From: Sphaerulina vaccinii
Taxonomy: Eukaryota; Ascomycota; Dothideomycetes; Mycosphaerellales; Mycosphaerellaceae
Reading direction: 5' to 3'
DNA length: 64,000 bases
Assembly (NCBI GenBank): GCA_022570795.1
Contig: JAKUDP010000009.1
Span: 930,001-994,000, forward strand
Shown here: positions 43,623-54,444 of the stretch, piece after piece
Layout of the letters: every line of letters begins with the position of its first letter
How positions within the stretch are numbered: the stretch's first letter is position 1
Notes under the pieces: generated by a model
Told to the model about the DNA's origin: nothing
Seen by the model: only the letters and a program-made list of their open reading frames with translations
Database searches by the model: none
Made by a program: the position numbers and the translations under genes

Positions 43623-46577
43623 ATGCCTACCGCAGTAAATACTCTAGTCGATGTGCTCGATCGGGCTATCGACAATGAGCTACATACAGGCATCACTTCA
43701 TATCCACTTCATCACACTCTACAAGGTCGTAGAACCACCTATGCAGAACTTCGCGATATTTGCAGTAGAAGGGCTCAGACACTACAGCGGCACAAGCCAT
43801 TCAAGACTGGTGGAGTCATTCTGCTACACTTCGACGATCATTTCGATAGCATCGTGTGGTTCTGGTCGGTGCTGTTAGTCGGATGTATACCAGCACTGTC
43901 GTCTCCGCTACCCAACGCTATCGAACAGCGTCGATCGCACCTATCACACCTATACAAGCTCTTCAACAATCCAATATGCTTAACGCGACAAAAGGATCTC
44001 GTCAACTTCTCCGCATACTCGGATCTGGATCTGCTGGCAGTAGAAGACCTGGAATCGCAACTACCGGACAGCACGAGCAATTCACTGCCATCTCCGTCCG
44101 TAAAACCAGGAGGGTTGGCCGCACTCATGCTCACATCTGGAAGCACAGGCAACGCAAAAGCGGTGGAGCTAACACATCAACAAATCTTAGCCTCATTGTC
44201 AGGCAAGGATAGTGTCACGTCCCTCAATACAGGCACTTCGCTCCTGAACTGGATCGGCATGGACCACGTCGCTGCGCTAGTCGAGACCCATCTGCTGGCA
44301 ATGTATAGAGGCCTTGATCAGATACATATACAACCCGCTGACGTCGTGGCTGATCCGATGTTGCTACTGAGAGTGATCACCAAGCATAAAGTCGCGAGAA
44401 CAGTTGCGCCAAACTTCCTGCTGGGTAGCTTGCTAAGGTCGATCGAAAACGCCGACACATCAATCTTGAGTGATATAGATCTAGCTGGTCTCACGCAGCT
44501 CGTCTCTGGCGGAGAGGCTAATCCTGTACAATTGTGTGTCAAGCTTGATCAGGCATTACAGCTATTGGGAGCTCCTGCTGGAGTGATTCAGCCTGCCTTC
44601 GGCATGACTGAAACTTGTGCTGGCTGCACTTACAATACCGAATGCCCTGATTCGGACGTGCGAAACGGAACGGACTTCGCGTCGTTGGGCAAGGCTGTCG
44701 GAGGCTTTGAGATGCGAGTTGTTGCAAGCGAGCATACACCTGTACCAAGTCAGCTCGGCGAGTGTGGTACACTTCAAATTAGAGGTCCTATGGTGTTCTC
44801 TCAGTACTACAACAATACCGACGCTACAGAAGGTGCCTTCACCTCAGATGGCTGGTTTGACACTGGCGATCAAGCTCTACTAGACGAGAAGGGCAATGTT
44901 CACCTTATTGGTCGCATCAAGGATCATATCCGGATCAACGGAGTGACCATAGTGGCTTCTGACTTGGAGACACAGCTCGAAGGTCTAGCTTTGCCTGGCG
45001 CAAAGGCCGGTTTATATGCTTGCTTCGGATATCGACCAACCGAGGTTGCGGACGAGAAACTGGCCGTGCTATATGTGCCAACTTATGTGTCAGAAGACCA
45101 TCAGCAGAGAGTTGCTACCAATGATGCAATGATCGAATGTGTCCTGCATAGCTATAGCATCGCTCCATATGTGCTTCCAGTGGACGAGAGTGAGATGAAG
45201 AGATCTACGCTGGGCAAGCTTCCTCGAACGAAGCTGCGGCGGGATCTTGAGCAGGGCAGACTGAAGAAGTATCAACTCGCTAACACTAGCGATACTGTTC
45301 GCGAAGTCACCCGACCACGAGATGAGATTGAAGCGCAATTGGTGGACATCTTCCGGGAGACCTTCAACATGTCTAGTAGCACGATCGGTGTGCAAACTCC
45401 TTGGTACGACCTAGGAATCACATCCATCGACCTTATCCGACTCAGGCGCAAGATCGAGCTCGGCATGGAGATAGATCTGCCGTTGATCAAGCTTTTGAAG
45501 TGCTCGACAATTGAGAAACTTGCCCGGGAATTTCGGCCGCGAAGACGCAGAGACAGCGTAACTGGAGTGGACGTTAGTGATGGGGAGGCCGCAGAGGTTG
45601 CCTACGATCCAGTCGTAGAATTGCGTTCCGATGGTGCCAAGACTCCTCTGTGGCTCTTTCATCCGGGCGTCGGCGAAGTGCTGTAAGTGTAGTAGGCCGA
45701 AGTCATCCGCTATTGTCAAGGTCTCACCGAGCTTGCGCACACTAGGGTGCTGAGTCCAAAGACAGGCAAATTGCAGAACGAGGTCCGCAAGTCAGAGATA
45801 CCTGCTAACCCTACTTTTAGAGTCTTCATAAATTTTGCGAAACGAGTCCATGATCGGCCAGTATATGCGCTGCGAGCGAGAGGGTTCAACGCAGGCGAGA
45901 CGTTCTTCGAGAACATCAACGAAGCAGTTCGGACATATTATCGGGCCATCAAGAAACAACAGCCTCATGGACCTTATGCCCTGGCAGGATACAGCTATGG
46001 CGCAATGCTGGCTTTCGAAACAGCGAAGATGCTGAATAACGATGGAAGTGGAGACCAGGTTCGCTTTCTTGCCAGCTTCAACCTTCCACCGCACATTGCG
46101 TTCAGGATGGAACAGCTAGACTGGTCTTCGTGTGCTTTGCATCTTGGCCACTTCCTGGGACTGCTTCAAGATCCTGATATCGCAGGCGACTCGCGAGCTG
46201 CAGGCCCTGTTGATCAAGCGTCCGTCGTGAAGGCAGTATTTGACGCTGCACCACAAAGCCGACTCGCAGAGCTCGAGCTTACTCCAGAAGACTTTTCGAA
46301 GTGGGCGGATCTGGCGCATTCGATGCAATTTATGGCACGGAGGTATAATCCTGAAGGCCATGTCTCGAGAATGGACGTCTTCTACTGTACGCCTCTGGCT
46401 GTTGTGGCACAGACTAAGCGACAGTGGCTCGACAATCACCTCTACCGCTGGCGAGAGGTTGCGTCTGACGTACAGTTCCACGAGGTTGGTGGCGAGCACT
46501 ACACCATGCTTGACGAGAACCATGTGGACGCCTTTGCGGAGACCTTCTCTGCTGCGTTGGCCTCGCGTGGCCTATGA
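43623..46577 (+). CDS. NRPS-like synthetase, adenylation-thiolation-thioesterase (A-T-TE)
   Basis: Exon 1 (43623-45682) and exon 2 (45821-46577) are joined across a 138-nt intron (GTAAGT...CTACTTTTAG, branch GCTAAC) and give 938 aa. The adenylation domain shows LMLTSGSTGNAKAVELTH (A3), FGMTETCAGCTYN (A5), GWFDTGD (A7), GRIKDHIRINGVTI (A8) and STLGKLPRTKLRRD (A10). The carrier site is LGITSIDLIRL, with Ser near residue 600. The thioesterase begins TPLWLFHPGVGEVL/VFINFAK, with the GYSYG nucleophile elbow near 744 and GGEHYTML with the likely catalytic His. No condensation domain is present. A-T-TE enzymes of this type activate aryl alpha-keto acids and dimerise them to quinones, furanones or butyrolactones. 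The start MPTAVNTLVDVLDRA is preferred over the upstream ATG at 43455. Confidence 0.95.
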
Positions 46578-47735
46578 TGGAGTCGCATAGAGTGAGCATG
46601 GTGGCGGGTGATAAGCCTGAGACGCGTTCGTGGAGGTCGGGCGAGAACGACCGGGGTACGTGGCAGTATACAGGTAGTCCTTTGGGGTTGGACACGTGCG
46701 ACACGCGTGACGTGGATATAGCCAACTTCTTTGTCGTCGTGTAGGATAGCGAAATAGATGGTCGTGTAGTGTGAATCAACATCGTAGATAAGAGTGGTCT
46801 AGGTCTCGGCAGATCTGTTTGATTCTGATGGGCCTTGGCAGCTCTTGAATTATTTTCCCCCCGGTCATCCACTTCCAGCCCGTGGCAAGCTGCATATTTC
46901 ACGATGTCATGTGTAGACTCCTGAAGACAGATGCAGTTGTTTCGCTGCTGCACGTCCATGCGGGCATCATCAATCATCAAGAACCACATTAGTTCACTTG
47001 CGAAGCTGTCGATCAACCAATGCTCTCGCTCTTTCGGCTGGGCTCAAGAGTCCGGGAGGCTTCACCTCACACTATTTCATGATCTGCCGAGATCGCGATG
47101 TACTATTGTCGGCATACACAACCAGCCAGCCATCCCAGGATGCCGCTGTGGAAGATTTCAATGAGATCTCGTTCGATCAGATCATGCTAGCATAGATCGA
47201 GCACAAGCCCATGCTAGACAGCACAGTGCATTCACTTGTATCGTAGAGTGCAGCCAGGATAGATCCATGCTGTGGGTCTGTCATCAACCACGATTTCTGT
47301 CGAATCTTACACGCTCATAGAGAGTGGGAGTATACTATTGGCAGTCTTTAACAAGCCTTGTAGCATCCCTTCAGAGGCTGGCTAGAAGCCAACGACCAGT
47401 TGGAAACTTCAGCTACCTATAACATCGTAATCGCAACACGATGCTACCTTATATGCTATGCTGCTACCTTGTATGCTATGGCATGCTGTTGCAAATACGA
47501 TAGCAGCTGTAGGTATGGGTCTACTGTTGACCACGGTCTCCATCGAATCTTATACGCACGTGGCAAAGTTGAAGTACGTTGGAACTTGTCGTACACCCTC
47601 CCCGAGAGAGAGATATAAGAAGGCATGCACAGATACGCATCATAAGATGACAGCCACTTCGTCACAATCATTCAAACTACCTACCTATCGTCTAATTGAC
47701 CTACCAATTTCCGTTCATCGCCCTCATCAGCTACA
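46578..47735. other. Intergenic with diverged direct repeat, promoter of the six-Cys peptide
   Basis: A minus frame (46,414-47,016) overlaps the synthetase 3' end and is a shadow. Two diverged copies of a ~50-bp segment occur at about 47270-47320 and 47510-47563 (sharing gggtct, accacg and tcgaatctta-acgc blocks). A local near-repeat ctacctt(a/g)tatgctatg sits at about 47445-47480. TATAAG at 47614-47619 precedes the next gene by 117 bp. Confidence 0.45.
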
Positions 47736-47903
47736 ATGAAGTTCTTCCTCACCGCTCTGGCATTCTTCGCCGTAGGCGCCTACGCCTGTGTCCCAAAAGG
47801 TTCGCAAGCAGAGTACAACGACTGTACCAGTTGCTGCAAGGTACCTGGCTCCTACTGCGAGCAAATTGGGACTGCCAAGAATCCGAAGGTGATGTGTAGA
47901 TAA
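47736..47903 (+). CDS. Small secreted six-cysteine peptide (55 aa precursor)
   Basis: The ATG at 47736 opens MKFFLTALAFFAVGAYA, a textbook signal peptide with cleavage expected after AYA, just before Cys18. The mature ~38 residues contain six Cys at 18, 30, 33, 34, 41 and 54 (C-x11-C-x2-CC-x6-C-x12-C), ending MCR. The CxxCC...C spacing recalls knottin-like disulfide peptides and small effectors, but no named family is recognised. A TATA element lies 117 bp upstream. The frame is too short for a 60-codon cutoff. If it is a secreted effector, antimicrobial or toxin-like peptide, that would need evidence from expression and secretion. Confidence 0.75.
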   Translation: MKFFLTALAFFAVGAYACVPKGSQAEYNDCTSCCKVPGSYCEQIGTAKNPKVMCR

Positions 47904-49265
47904 GTAAATCGGTGCATGTAAGTCATCACGTTATCATCAGCCTTTTCAGCGCCCTGATAATAACAGGCAGGTTAGACTCAGCACGGCGAGCGGTAACATC
48001 ATATTAGATGCCTCGAGGAAGGAAGTGGGAATGGAAAAAGAAAGGAAAGGAGAGCTGATGTACTGTGCTGTGACTGCAAAGTTTGCGACGAATAATCGCC
48101 GCATGGTATGACTAGATCACCCAATATGATGATGATGAATACCTACTGCTGTGCCTCATCATGTTTCTTCACCTCAGCCTCGTGCCTCTAGCTCGAAGTT
48201 CGAGGCTGAGAATACGCTCCGCTCTGCCGACTCACGACCTACACCAGTGATTTGCAGGAGACAGATGCAGTCTGGTTGCACTGCTGCATCGATCCCCTTT
48301 TGTCTTTTTCCAATCCACCGTCGAAAGCGAAGGACTGGGCCGAGGCTCGGGCCTTGGTCGCCGTCCGCTATACCCTTGCACTGAGCAACAGCCCTAGAGC
48401 CCTAGAGCAGCAGAGACTAGAGAGGCTGATTCTCCAGCTTGCGGTCCGCCTCCGAAGAAACTCCTCGTCGGCATCTTTGACAGCGTGCCACGTCAGGCGC
48501 TGACTTCACCTCGAAGCACCACACACCCCAAAGCTCGTCCCTTGTGCCATTGGGTGCCAGTCGTGTGCCACAGGCTCTTTTGTCGAGCCGCCGAGACGCG
48601 TTACACCAGCCATTGGACAAGACCCCCACACTCGATGTTTTGTGCAGCTGTTCTGAGCCTCAGAAAATGCAAGGCACTTTCCGTTGGCCTCACGGAGCAC
48701 GACCAAGCGAATCGGGCATGTTGCTATGCTCCTCCGATGCACGAGGACCCGATTCATTTCCTTAGCTCGCATCACCTATCCTCTTCTTGTCTACGCTTGC
48801 AGTTCTAGCTACCATGCCGTCTTATCAGCAGGTACCCAGCGGACAGGCACGGCCTACCTGTTGTGAAGCGTGGTTCCATACAAACCATGCCTGCAAGCTT
48901 AGTGGTTCGCGCTTCGAATTTCGTCTTTGCATCTGACGGCTACCTGCCTGGCATCGAGATCAAAGAACACATCAGATATGAGCGACGACCGCGAGGGTGC
49001 ACGGAATGCTCGAATTGGCATCTCTTGTACCCTCATCCCTGCACTGACCTAAATGACCTCTACAGCTCGCAGACACTTCAGTGAGTGAAGTTTTCTTAGG
49101 CTCACACTTGCTGAGACATTCCCACGCTTTCAAGCAAAGATCAAGGAGCTTATGTCCATCAGTTGGTTATGACACAAGGCCAAGAAAGAGTCCTGTACCA
49201 GCTTGCTCAAGTGCTGATGCAGCCGTGAGAACATCTTACAGCAATTCGACCCACGAAACAGCAAT
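47904..49265. other. 1.36-kb intergenic region, nothing recognised
   Basis: Overlapping short frames on both strands have no domain. A gatgatgatgaa run occurs near 48,127. This probably includes a long promoter/leader for the acidic protein gene. Confidence 0.4.
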
Positions 49266-52200
49266 ATGTCCTGGGACGCTGTAAAGCAGAGATATGGCTA
49301 CAAGGAGATGAACATTGCGACATGGCGAGATCCGAGACTCAGCGTGCACCCGGCACGAGGTGGACCGAAGTCGCCCACCATCTCCCCAGAGAGTGCATCG
49401 AAGCCCTTTATACCGAAGTACAAGGTGCGATACCCAGTACCAGAGCCGACCGATGACGAGGATTCCGAGTACGAAGAAGAGCAGTCTCAGGAAGACAACA
49501 GTCTGCAACCAGGTATATGATTTACTACGATGCTTTATCAAACGTTGCTTACACATAATAGAAGCCGAGTCTCCAGCGAGTTCGGTCGAGGAGCCAAGTG
49601 CAGAAGCTGTTTCACTAGAACCAGCAGAGAAGCCTCAGGAACCCGAGGCTGCAGAATCGAGTGCTCCCAGTAGTGTCAATGAGCAGACGTCGGAGCCACC
49701 AGCCGAGGTTACGAAGGAGGAACCTCATATTGGATCAACCAACGGGTCTCCAGGTGACCCAGATACAGCCGTTCCAAGCCTGGACGTGACCGAAGCTGGG
49801 GAAACTGCCGAGCCTGAGGCAGATCCACGACCCGTGAAGGACGATGAGCTACCATTGAGAGCATTGGAGACAAGCGAGATTGCTCCCAACTCAGCGAACA
49901 ACGCCGCGCCACCTCCAGCTCCTGAAGCACCAGCTCCAACTACTGAAGAGCAATCACCGGATAGTGACCACGCAACCGAAACAATTGACGATACAGCAGA
50001 GATCTCGGCGAATGATGCATCGAGTGATGTTCCGCCCGAAGCACCAGAGCCTCCCGTACCCGGTGGAGACAGCAATGAGCACACAAGTGAGGATGTGACT
50101 GGCGACGATCAGGAAGACACTGAGAAGAAGAGTGTACAGTGGGCACCTGGTACGCCCGAGCCTAAGCCTACTAAACGGCCGAAGAAAGCTGCAAAGGGTG
50201 CCAAAGGCAAGAGGAAGAAGGTAGTGACCTCGGTCGTAGACGATGGTGATCCAGATGAGGTAGTCGCTATTGTTGACGGTCCTGACAACGAACCTCAATC
50301 AATCATCGCCGAAGATGTCTCTGTTTCCGAAGCTCATAAAGAAGACATCATAGTACCAGACGAGATTGCGGATCTGCTTGAAGAGCCCGCTGTGGCCGTT
50401 TCTGCACAGGAAGAAGCACTTGCTGGTGTGGCTGAGGTTCTCCCGCCTGCCAGGCCGGCCGTGTCGAGCGAAAAGTCGAAGAAGAAAGACAAGAAGTCGT
50501 CCAAGCACAAAGGCAAGTCCAAGAGTATGGAATCTGAGCCTGCTCCTGAGACAGTCAAGTCAAGCAAGACGCTAAAGAAGTCCAGCAAGATGAAATCCAA
50601 GGACGCTGGACCAGCCCTAGGCTTGGGCATCGACTTCAGCGATGTACCTCCGCCCGATGTCCCTGCTGAAGACGTTGCAGCGTCATCTGAGGACGCGCAG
50701 GTTGCGAAACTGGAAGACTCCGCCGTGGTTGAAGTTCAGCCTGCCTCAGCCAGCAACGATCAATTTTCAGCTGCGGTGCAAGATATAGAACCGGCGCCGA
50801 TTGAACAAGGCATTGAACCTCCTGAGTCAGCATCGTCAGAGGTTCATGTCGATGTCGCACTAGAATCCGAAAGTGGCCATAACGATGGAAACGAGGTACA
50901 GATAGATGCAGATCCTACTGATGAGGGCACAGCCGAGGTAACGATTGATCTGGTTGAGGTCATCGAGGAACCTCGCGTTACTGACGACAGTATAAGTGAG
51001 CCGGCAGATGAGCCTATCGCTGCTGAAGCGGATCATGAAGCCAGCGGGATCCAGGAAGAAGGTTCTCAAGAGGTAGCAGCACCGCAGGACAGTTCGGCAG
51101 AGCTACGAGACGCCGGCGAGCACGTAGTTGAGAATTCCCTTGACACTGCAGCAGACGCGACTGAGGACGATGAGGAGACGATATCTAATGCAGCACAAGA
51201 AGAGTCTGCAGCTACTGGGGATCCAGGCGACGAAATAGCGGACCCCGATGAGGTTGACGCACCGAACGAAGATGAAGAGGATGTTAGGGCTGACACAGAC
51301 GAGCAGTCGACGGAAGGCGTGAGTGACCAAGAGCCACTGAAGGATGCTGAGGGAATAGAAACGCACTCAAGAGAGCCAAACGATGAGGTTGAGGTGGTGG
51401 AAGAGCCTGTGGAAAACAAGTCAGGTGGTGAGGTCGAGGTCGTTGAAAAGTCGTCAGACGTGCCGGACGAGGAAGTCCCGGCAAGCGAAGAAGAGGTCAT
51501 CGAGCCGCCGAGCGAGTCTCCGGAACAAGACGAACCATCGTCCGAGATCCCAGCAGTGGAGCCACCACAGGAGACAACTACGAAAGACACGCATGTAGAC
51601 TCCATTCAAGTAGACGAGGTTCATACTCCAGCTGAAGACGACTCTCAAGTAGAAATTGAGACCGTGGACACGGACTCACCTACAGACGTTCAAGAAGCGA
51701 CACTAGAGATTGCGGAGAAACCGCAGACTGAGGATATCGTTATCGAGAGTGGGCCGGACAGTCCAGCTGAGAATGCCGCAAGCTCTGAAGACGACAGCGT
51801 GGAGGTCGAAGATGCCGCCACAACTGGATCCTCGCCTGACATCGAGCAGAGCCCAGAACAACCCAGGACTGAGACTGCTGACGCCGGGATTGAGCATGAC
51901 ATCGCAAATGACACTGCCTCTGTTAAAGACATAGCAGCTCCCGATAGTGCTCAAGAAGCAACTAACTCACCAGACGAGGAAGCCGCCAAGAATGCAGCAT
52001 CGGCGGACACTCAAATCGTTACTGAAATGATACTGGATGCCACGATCGAAGAGCCCGCCGAAGCTGTGTCCGACAATCCAACCGAAGAACCAAAGTCAGA
52101 CCAGACAGAGGAAGCGACAGTCGACGTGGATGTGTCAGAGCCTCCACGAGAAGACATGTTACAAGCTGAGGTCATACCTGAATCATTACCAGTGGACTCT

Positions 52201-53157
52201 GTTGTCGAGGAAGCTGCTGAGCCGGCAGAAGAGAACAATGGTGCAGCACAGAAGACTGAAACCATGCCACAGGACGAGATGAACGAGGACGCATCGCCCT
52301 CTGCGGAGACACCGCCTTCACCAACACTCAGTCGTCGCAGTAAGGCTGATCACTGGGAAAGATCTCCCAAGAAGCCAACGTCTGATGACAAGAAGAGGCC
52401 CGCCGAGAAGTCCAGATCAAGCAAGCACAGTAGTCGCAGATCTCGGTCCGACAAATCCCGAAGTCTGGAAGACGATGTGGAACGACAGCGTCGTAGAGAG
52501 GCTCGCAAAGCGATGGAAGCAGCTCGAATCTACGAAGAGGAGCGGAAACTGGCCGAGGAAGAGGAATTGCGCCAGATCCGACACGAAGCACGACGAGCTG
52601 CACGTAAAGCAGCCGCAGCAGAAGCTACGCGCATCGCCAGAGAGGAAGCTGAAGCTGTCGCTCGGGAGGATGCTGAACGGAGACGTCGACGACGTGATTC
52701 ATACGCTGAACGACCTCGTTCTCAACGCGAGAGCAAGTCAAGTTCTGCTGTGCCAAAGTTATTTGGAATCAGCAGAGGCACTTTCTCGCGTACTGATAGT
52801 GCTCCTGTGCGTACTAGCAAGTACACGAGCAGCAAGCGTGAAGATGAGCGTCCTAGAAGTCGAAGGCTTTCCAGTCCTCGTGAAGAGATCCTGGTAGTTG
52901 ACGATGTGATTATTGATGCGAGGGAGGAGGTACCTGTGGTCGCCTCGAGCTCGCAGGATAGTACTTCACACAAAAGACATCGTCACCATCGACATCGTAC
53001 GGATAGTGACAGGACAGAGCAGAGGCGGCATGAAAGTGATCGCCCTCGTAATAGTCGTAAGGAGAGTGATCGCAAGGATGGTGAGCGAAGGAGTAAGAAG
53101 TCGGCGTCGGCGCCGGAGCAGAAGTCGAAGGGGTTCTTCGGTTCGCTGTTTAGATGA
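49266..53157 (+). CDS. Large acidic, mostly disordered protein of unknown function
   Basis: Exon 1 (49266-49512) and exon 2 (49562-53157) are joined across a 49-nt intron (GTATAT...CATAATAG) and give 1,280 aa. The spliced N terminus (MSWDAVKQRYGYKEMNIATW) looks structured and is followed by KPFIPKYKVRYPVPEPTDDED. Residues about 85-1000 are Glu/Asp/Pro/Ser/Ala-rich with a basic island (KRPKKAAKGAKGKRKK, about 290). The C-terminal quarter switches to a long charged helix (EERKLAEEEELRQIRHEARR, EREDAERRRRRR-like) and SR/KR-rich sequence, ending SKGFFGSLFR. An alternative reading from 49315 runs through the intron in the exon 2 frame but gives an unrelated N terminus. I do not recognise the family. 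A scaffold or nuclear role is possible from the charge pattern only. Confidence 0.8.
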
Positions 53158-53465
53158 TTCTCATGATGTTTTAGTAGTGTTCATCAGATGGTGCTCCGAG
53201 CGCATACAACAATCTAAGTTCTTATGCAGTTTGTTCCAAAACTGGTAGGGAGATTACATTGAGGCACAGAGACGAGTGAGGAAAGTGAACTAGTGTTGAA
53301 GCAATAAGCACCGCAACGAAGCTCGGGCTGAACCCAAGATCGGCAAAGCACATCATTGGAGTGCGTACATTAGGGCTATCGAGGCAATCTTGGGAAGCCC
53401 AATCCTGAACTCAACAGCTTCATCGTTCATCTTCTCGCAGCCCTAGCAATATAGAGCTGAAGGCT
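53158..53465. other. Short convergent intergenic region
   Basis: This is the 3' flank of two convergent genes; no gene is seen. Confidence 0.5.
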
Positions 53466-54444
53466 CTAGGTAAGGCCGCGGACCTTGCCAACGACGCCGA
53501 AGAATTTTTCAATGTCCGCCATCGTGACAACAGCAGTCGGAGCCACCGACTCCTTGTCGCCATCTATACTCATATGATCCGGCATACTTGGGTGTTTCGT
53601 GTCGCAGGATGGACCTATAATCTTCAGCATGAGACTGGCCGCTGCTTCAGCCATTCTTCGGCCATGGTCCTCCAGAGCTTTGTCAGGAACCTCCTCGTCC
53701 GTCATGTCGACATCAACCGAATCTGACTCTACCATATTTGGCTGCTCCTCGGGCACGCTGTTGGGAGTGGGCGCTCGCGTCAGACTTGGTGGGCTTTCCG
53801 TGAGGTATCGGACGTATGTCGATCCACCGCCGGATCGAGTGTCTTGTTCTCCGGTCTCGCGTGATAAGTTGAGGTTCAGGATGAAAGAAGCATCGTAGAC
53901 TGTGAAGCTGTCAGCAGGAGTCAATCTCGGCGGAATCTGTGCACCCACACTCATCATCCTCGCCTTCTTGGCGGACCATGTTGATCAAGATGCCATGGAG
54001 GACAGTGTCTTTCTTAGCTGCTCTCAGCGGGAAGAGTCGATCGGTGTCGAGACTGTAGTCTCGAAGCTTATCGCGTGAAGCGAAGAAGAAAACATCGTCT
54101 GGTCTGCTCTCGGCCTCCACGAAATCACAAATGTTTATGAACACGCGTTTTGCGTTCTGCAGAATTTTGGTCAGCACGCTGCTCGTATGTCAAGTATGGA
54201 GCATTCGTACCACTTTACATTCCTCCCAGGTATCAGCTCCTGGAACGTTGATGTCACGGCAGAAAGCTTGCCATGCGAGGAGCTTGCTTCCCTTTCTCTC
54301 ATAGTTCCTGTCGAAGAACTTCACGATCGCTCTGGTGCGGCGAGAGTTGAAAGCTCTGCGAACTCTCTCCTCTTGCGTGACCATAGCGAATGGTCGGTCA
54401 ATGGCTGATTTTTTGTCGTGGTGTCCGACTGAGGGAGAAGTCAT
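53466..54444 (-). CDS. Conserved fungal protein of unknown function
   Basis: Three exons (54444-54211, 54156-53951, 53907-53466), with introns of 54 and 43 nt, give 293 aa. The core, spanning the first splice, is VKFFDRNYERKGSKLLAWQA then FCRDINVPGADTWEECKV then NAKRVFINICDFVEA, followed by FASRDKLRDYSLDTDRLFPL and HGILINMVRQ. From memory this helical pattern (AWQxFCxD...CK...FVNIxDxV) recurs in lineage-expanded hypothetical proteins of Mycosphaerella-type fungi; there is no known function. The C-terminal part is acidic/Ser-rich (TESPPSLTRAPTPNSV) and ends KFFGVVGKVRGLT. The start at 54444 (MTSPSVGHHDKK) is chosen over an upstream non-splice-supported extension to 54615; either may be right. 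Confidence 0.7.

Noticed and set aside
46414..47016. 200-codon minus-strand frame
   Set aside because: It overlaps the thioesterase domain of the NRPS-like gene and has no domain of its own.
51066..51605. 179-codon minus-strand Ser/Thr-rich frame
   Set aside because: It is the antisense shadow of the acidic repeats (GAG/GAC codons) of the large acidic protein; such codons give open antisense frames by composition.
49315..53157. 1,280-codon frame starting at 49315 as the true gene start
   Set aside because: Its first ~65 residues read through the intron and through exon 1 in the wrong frame. The spliced start at 49266 gives a more protein-like N terminus.
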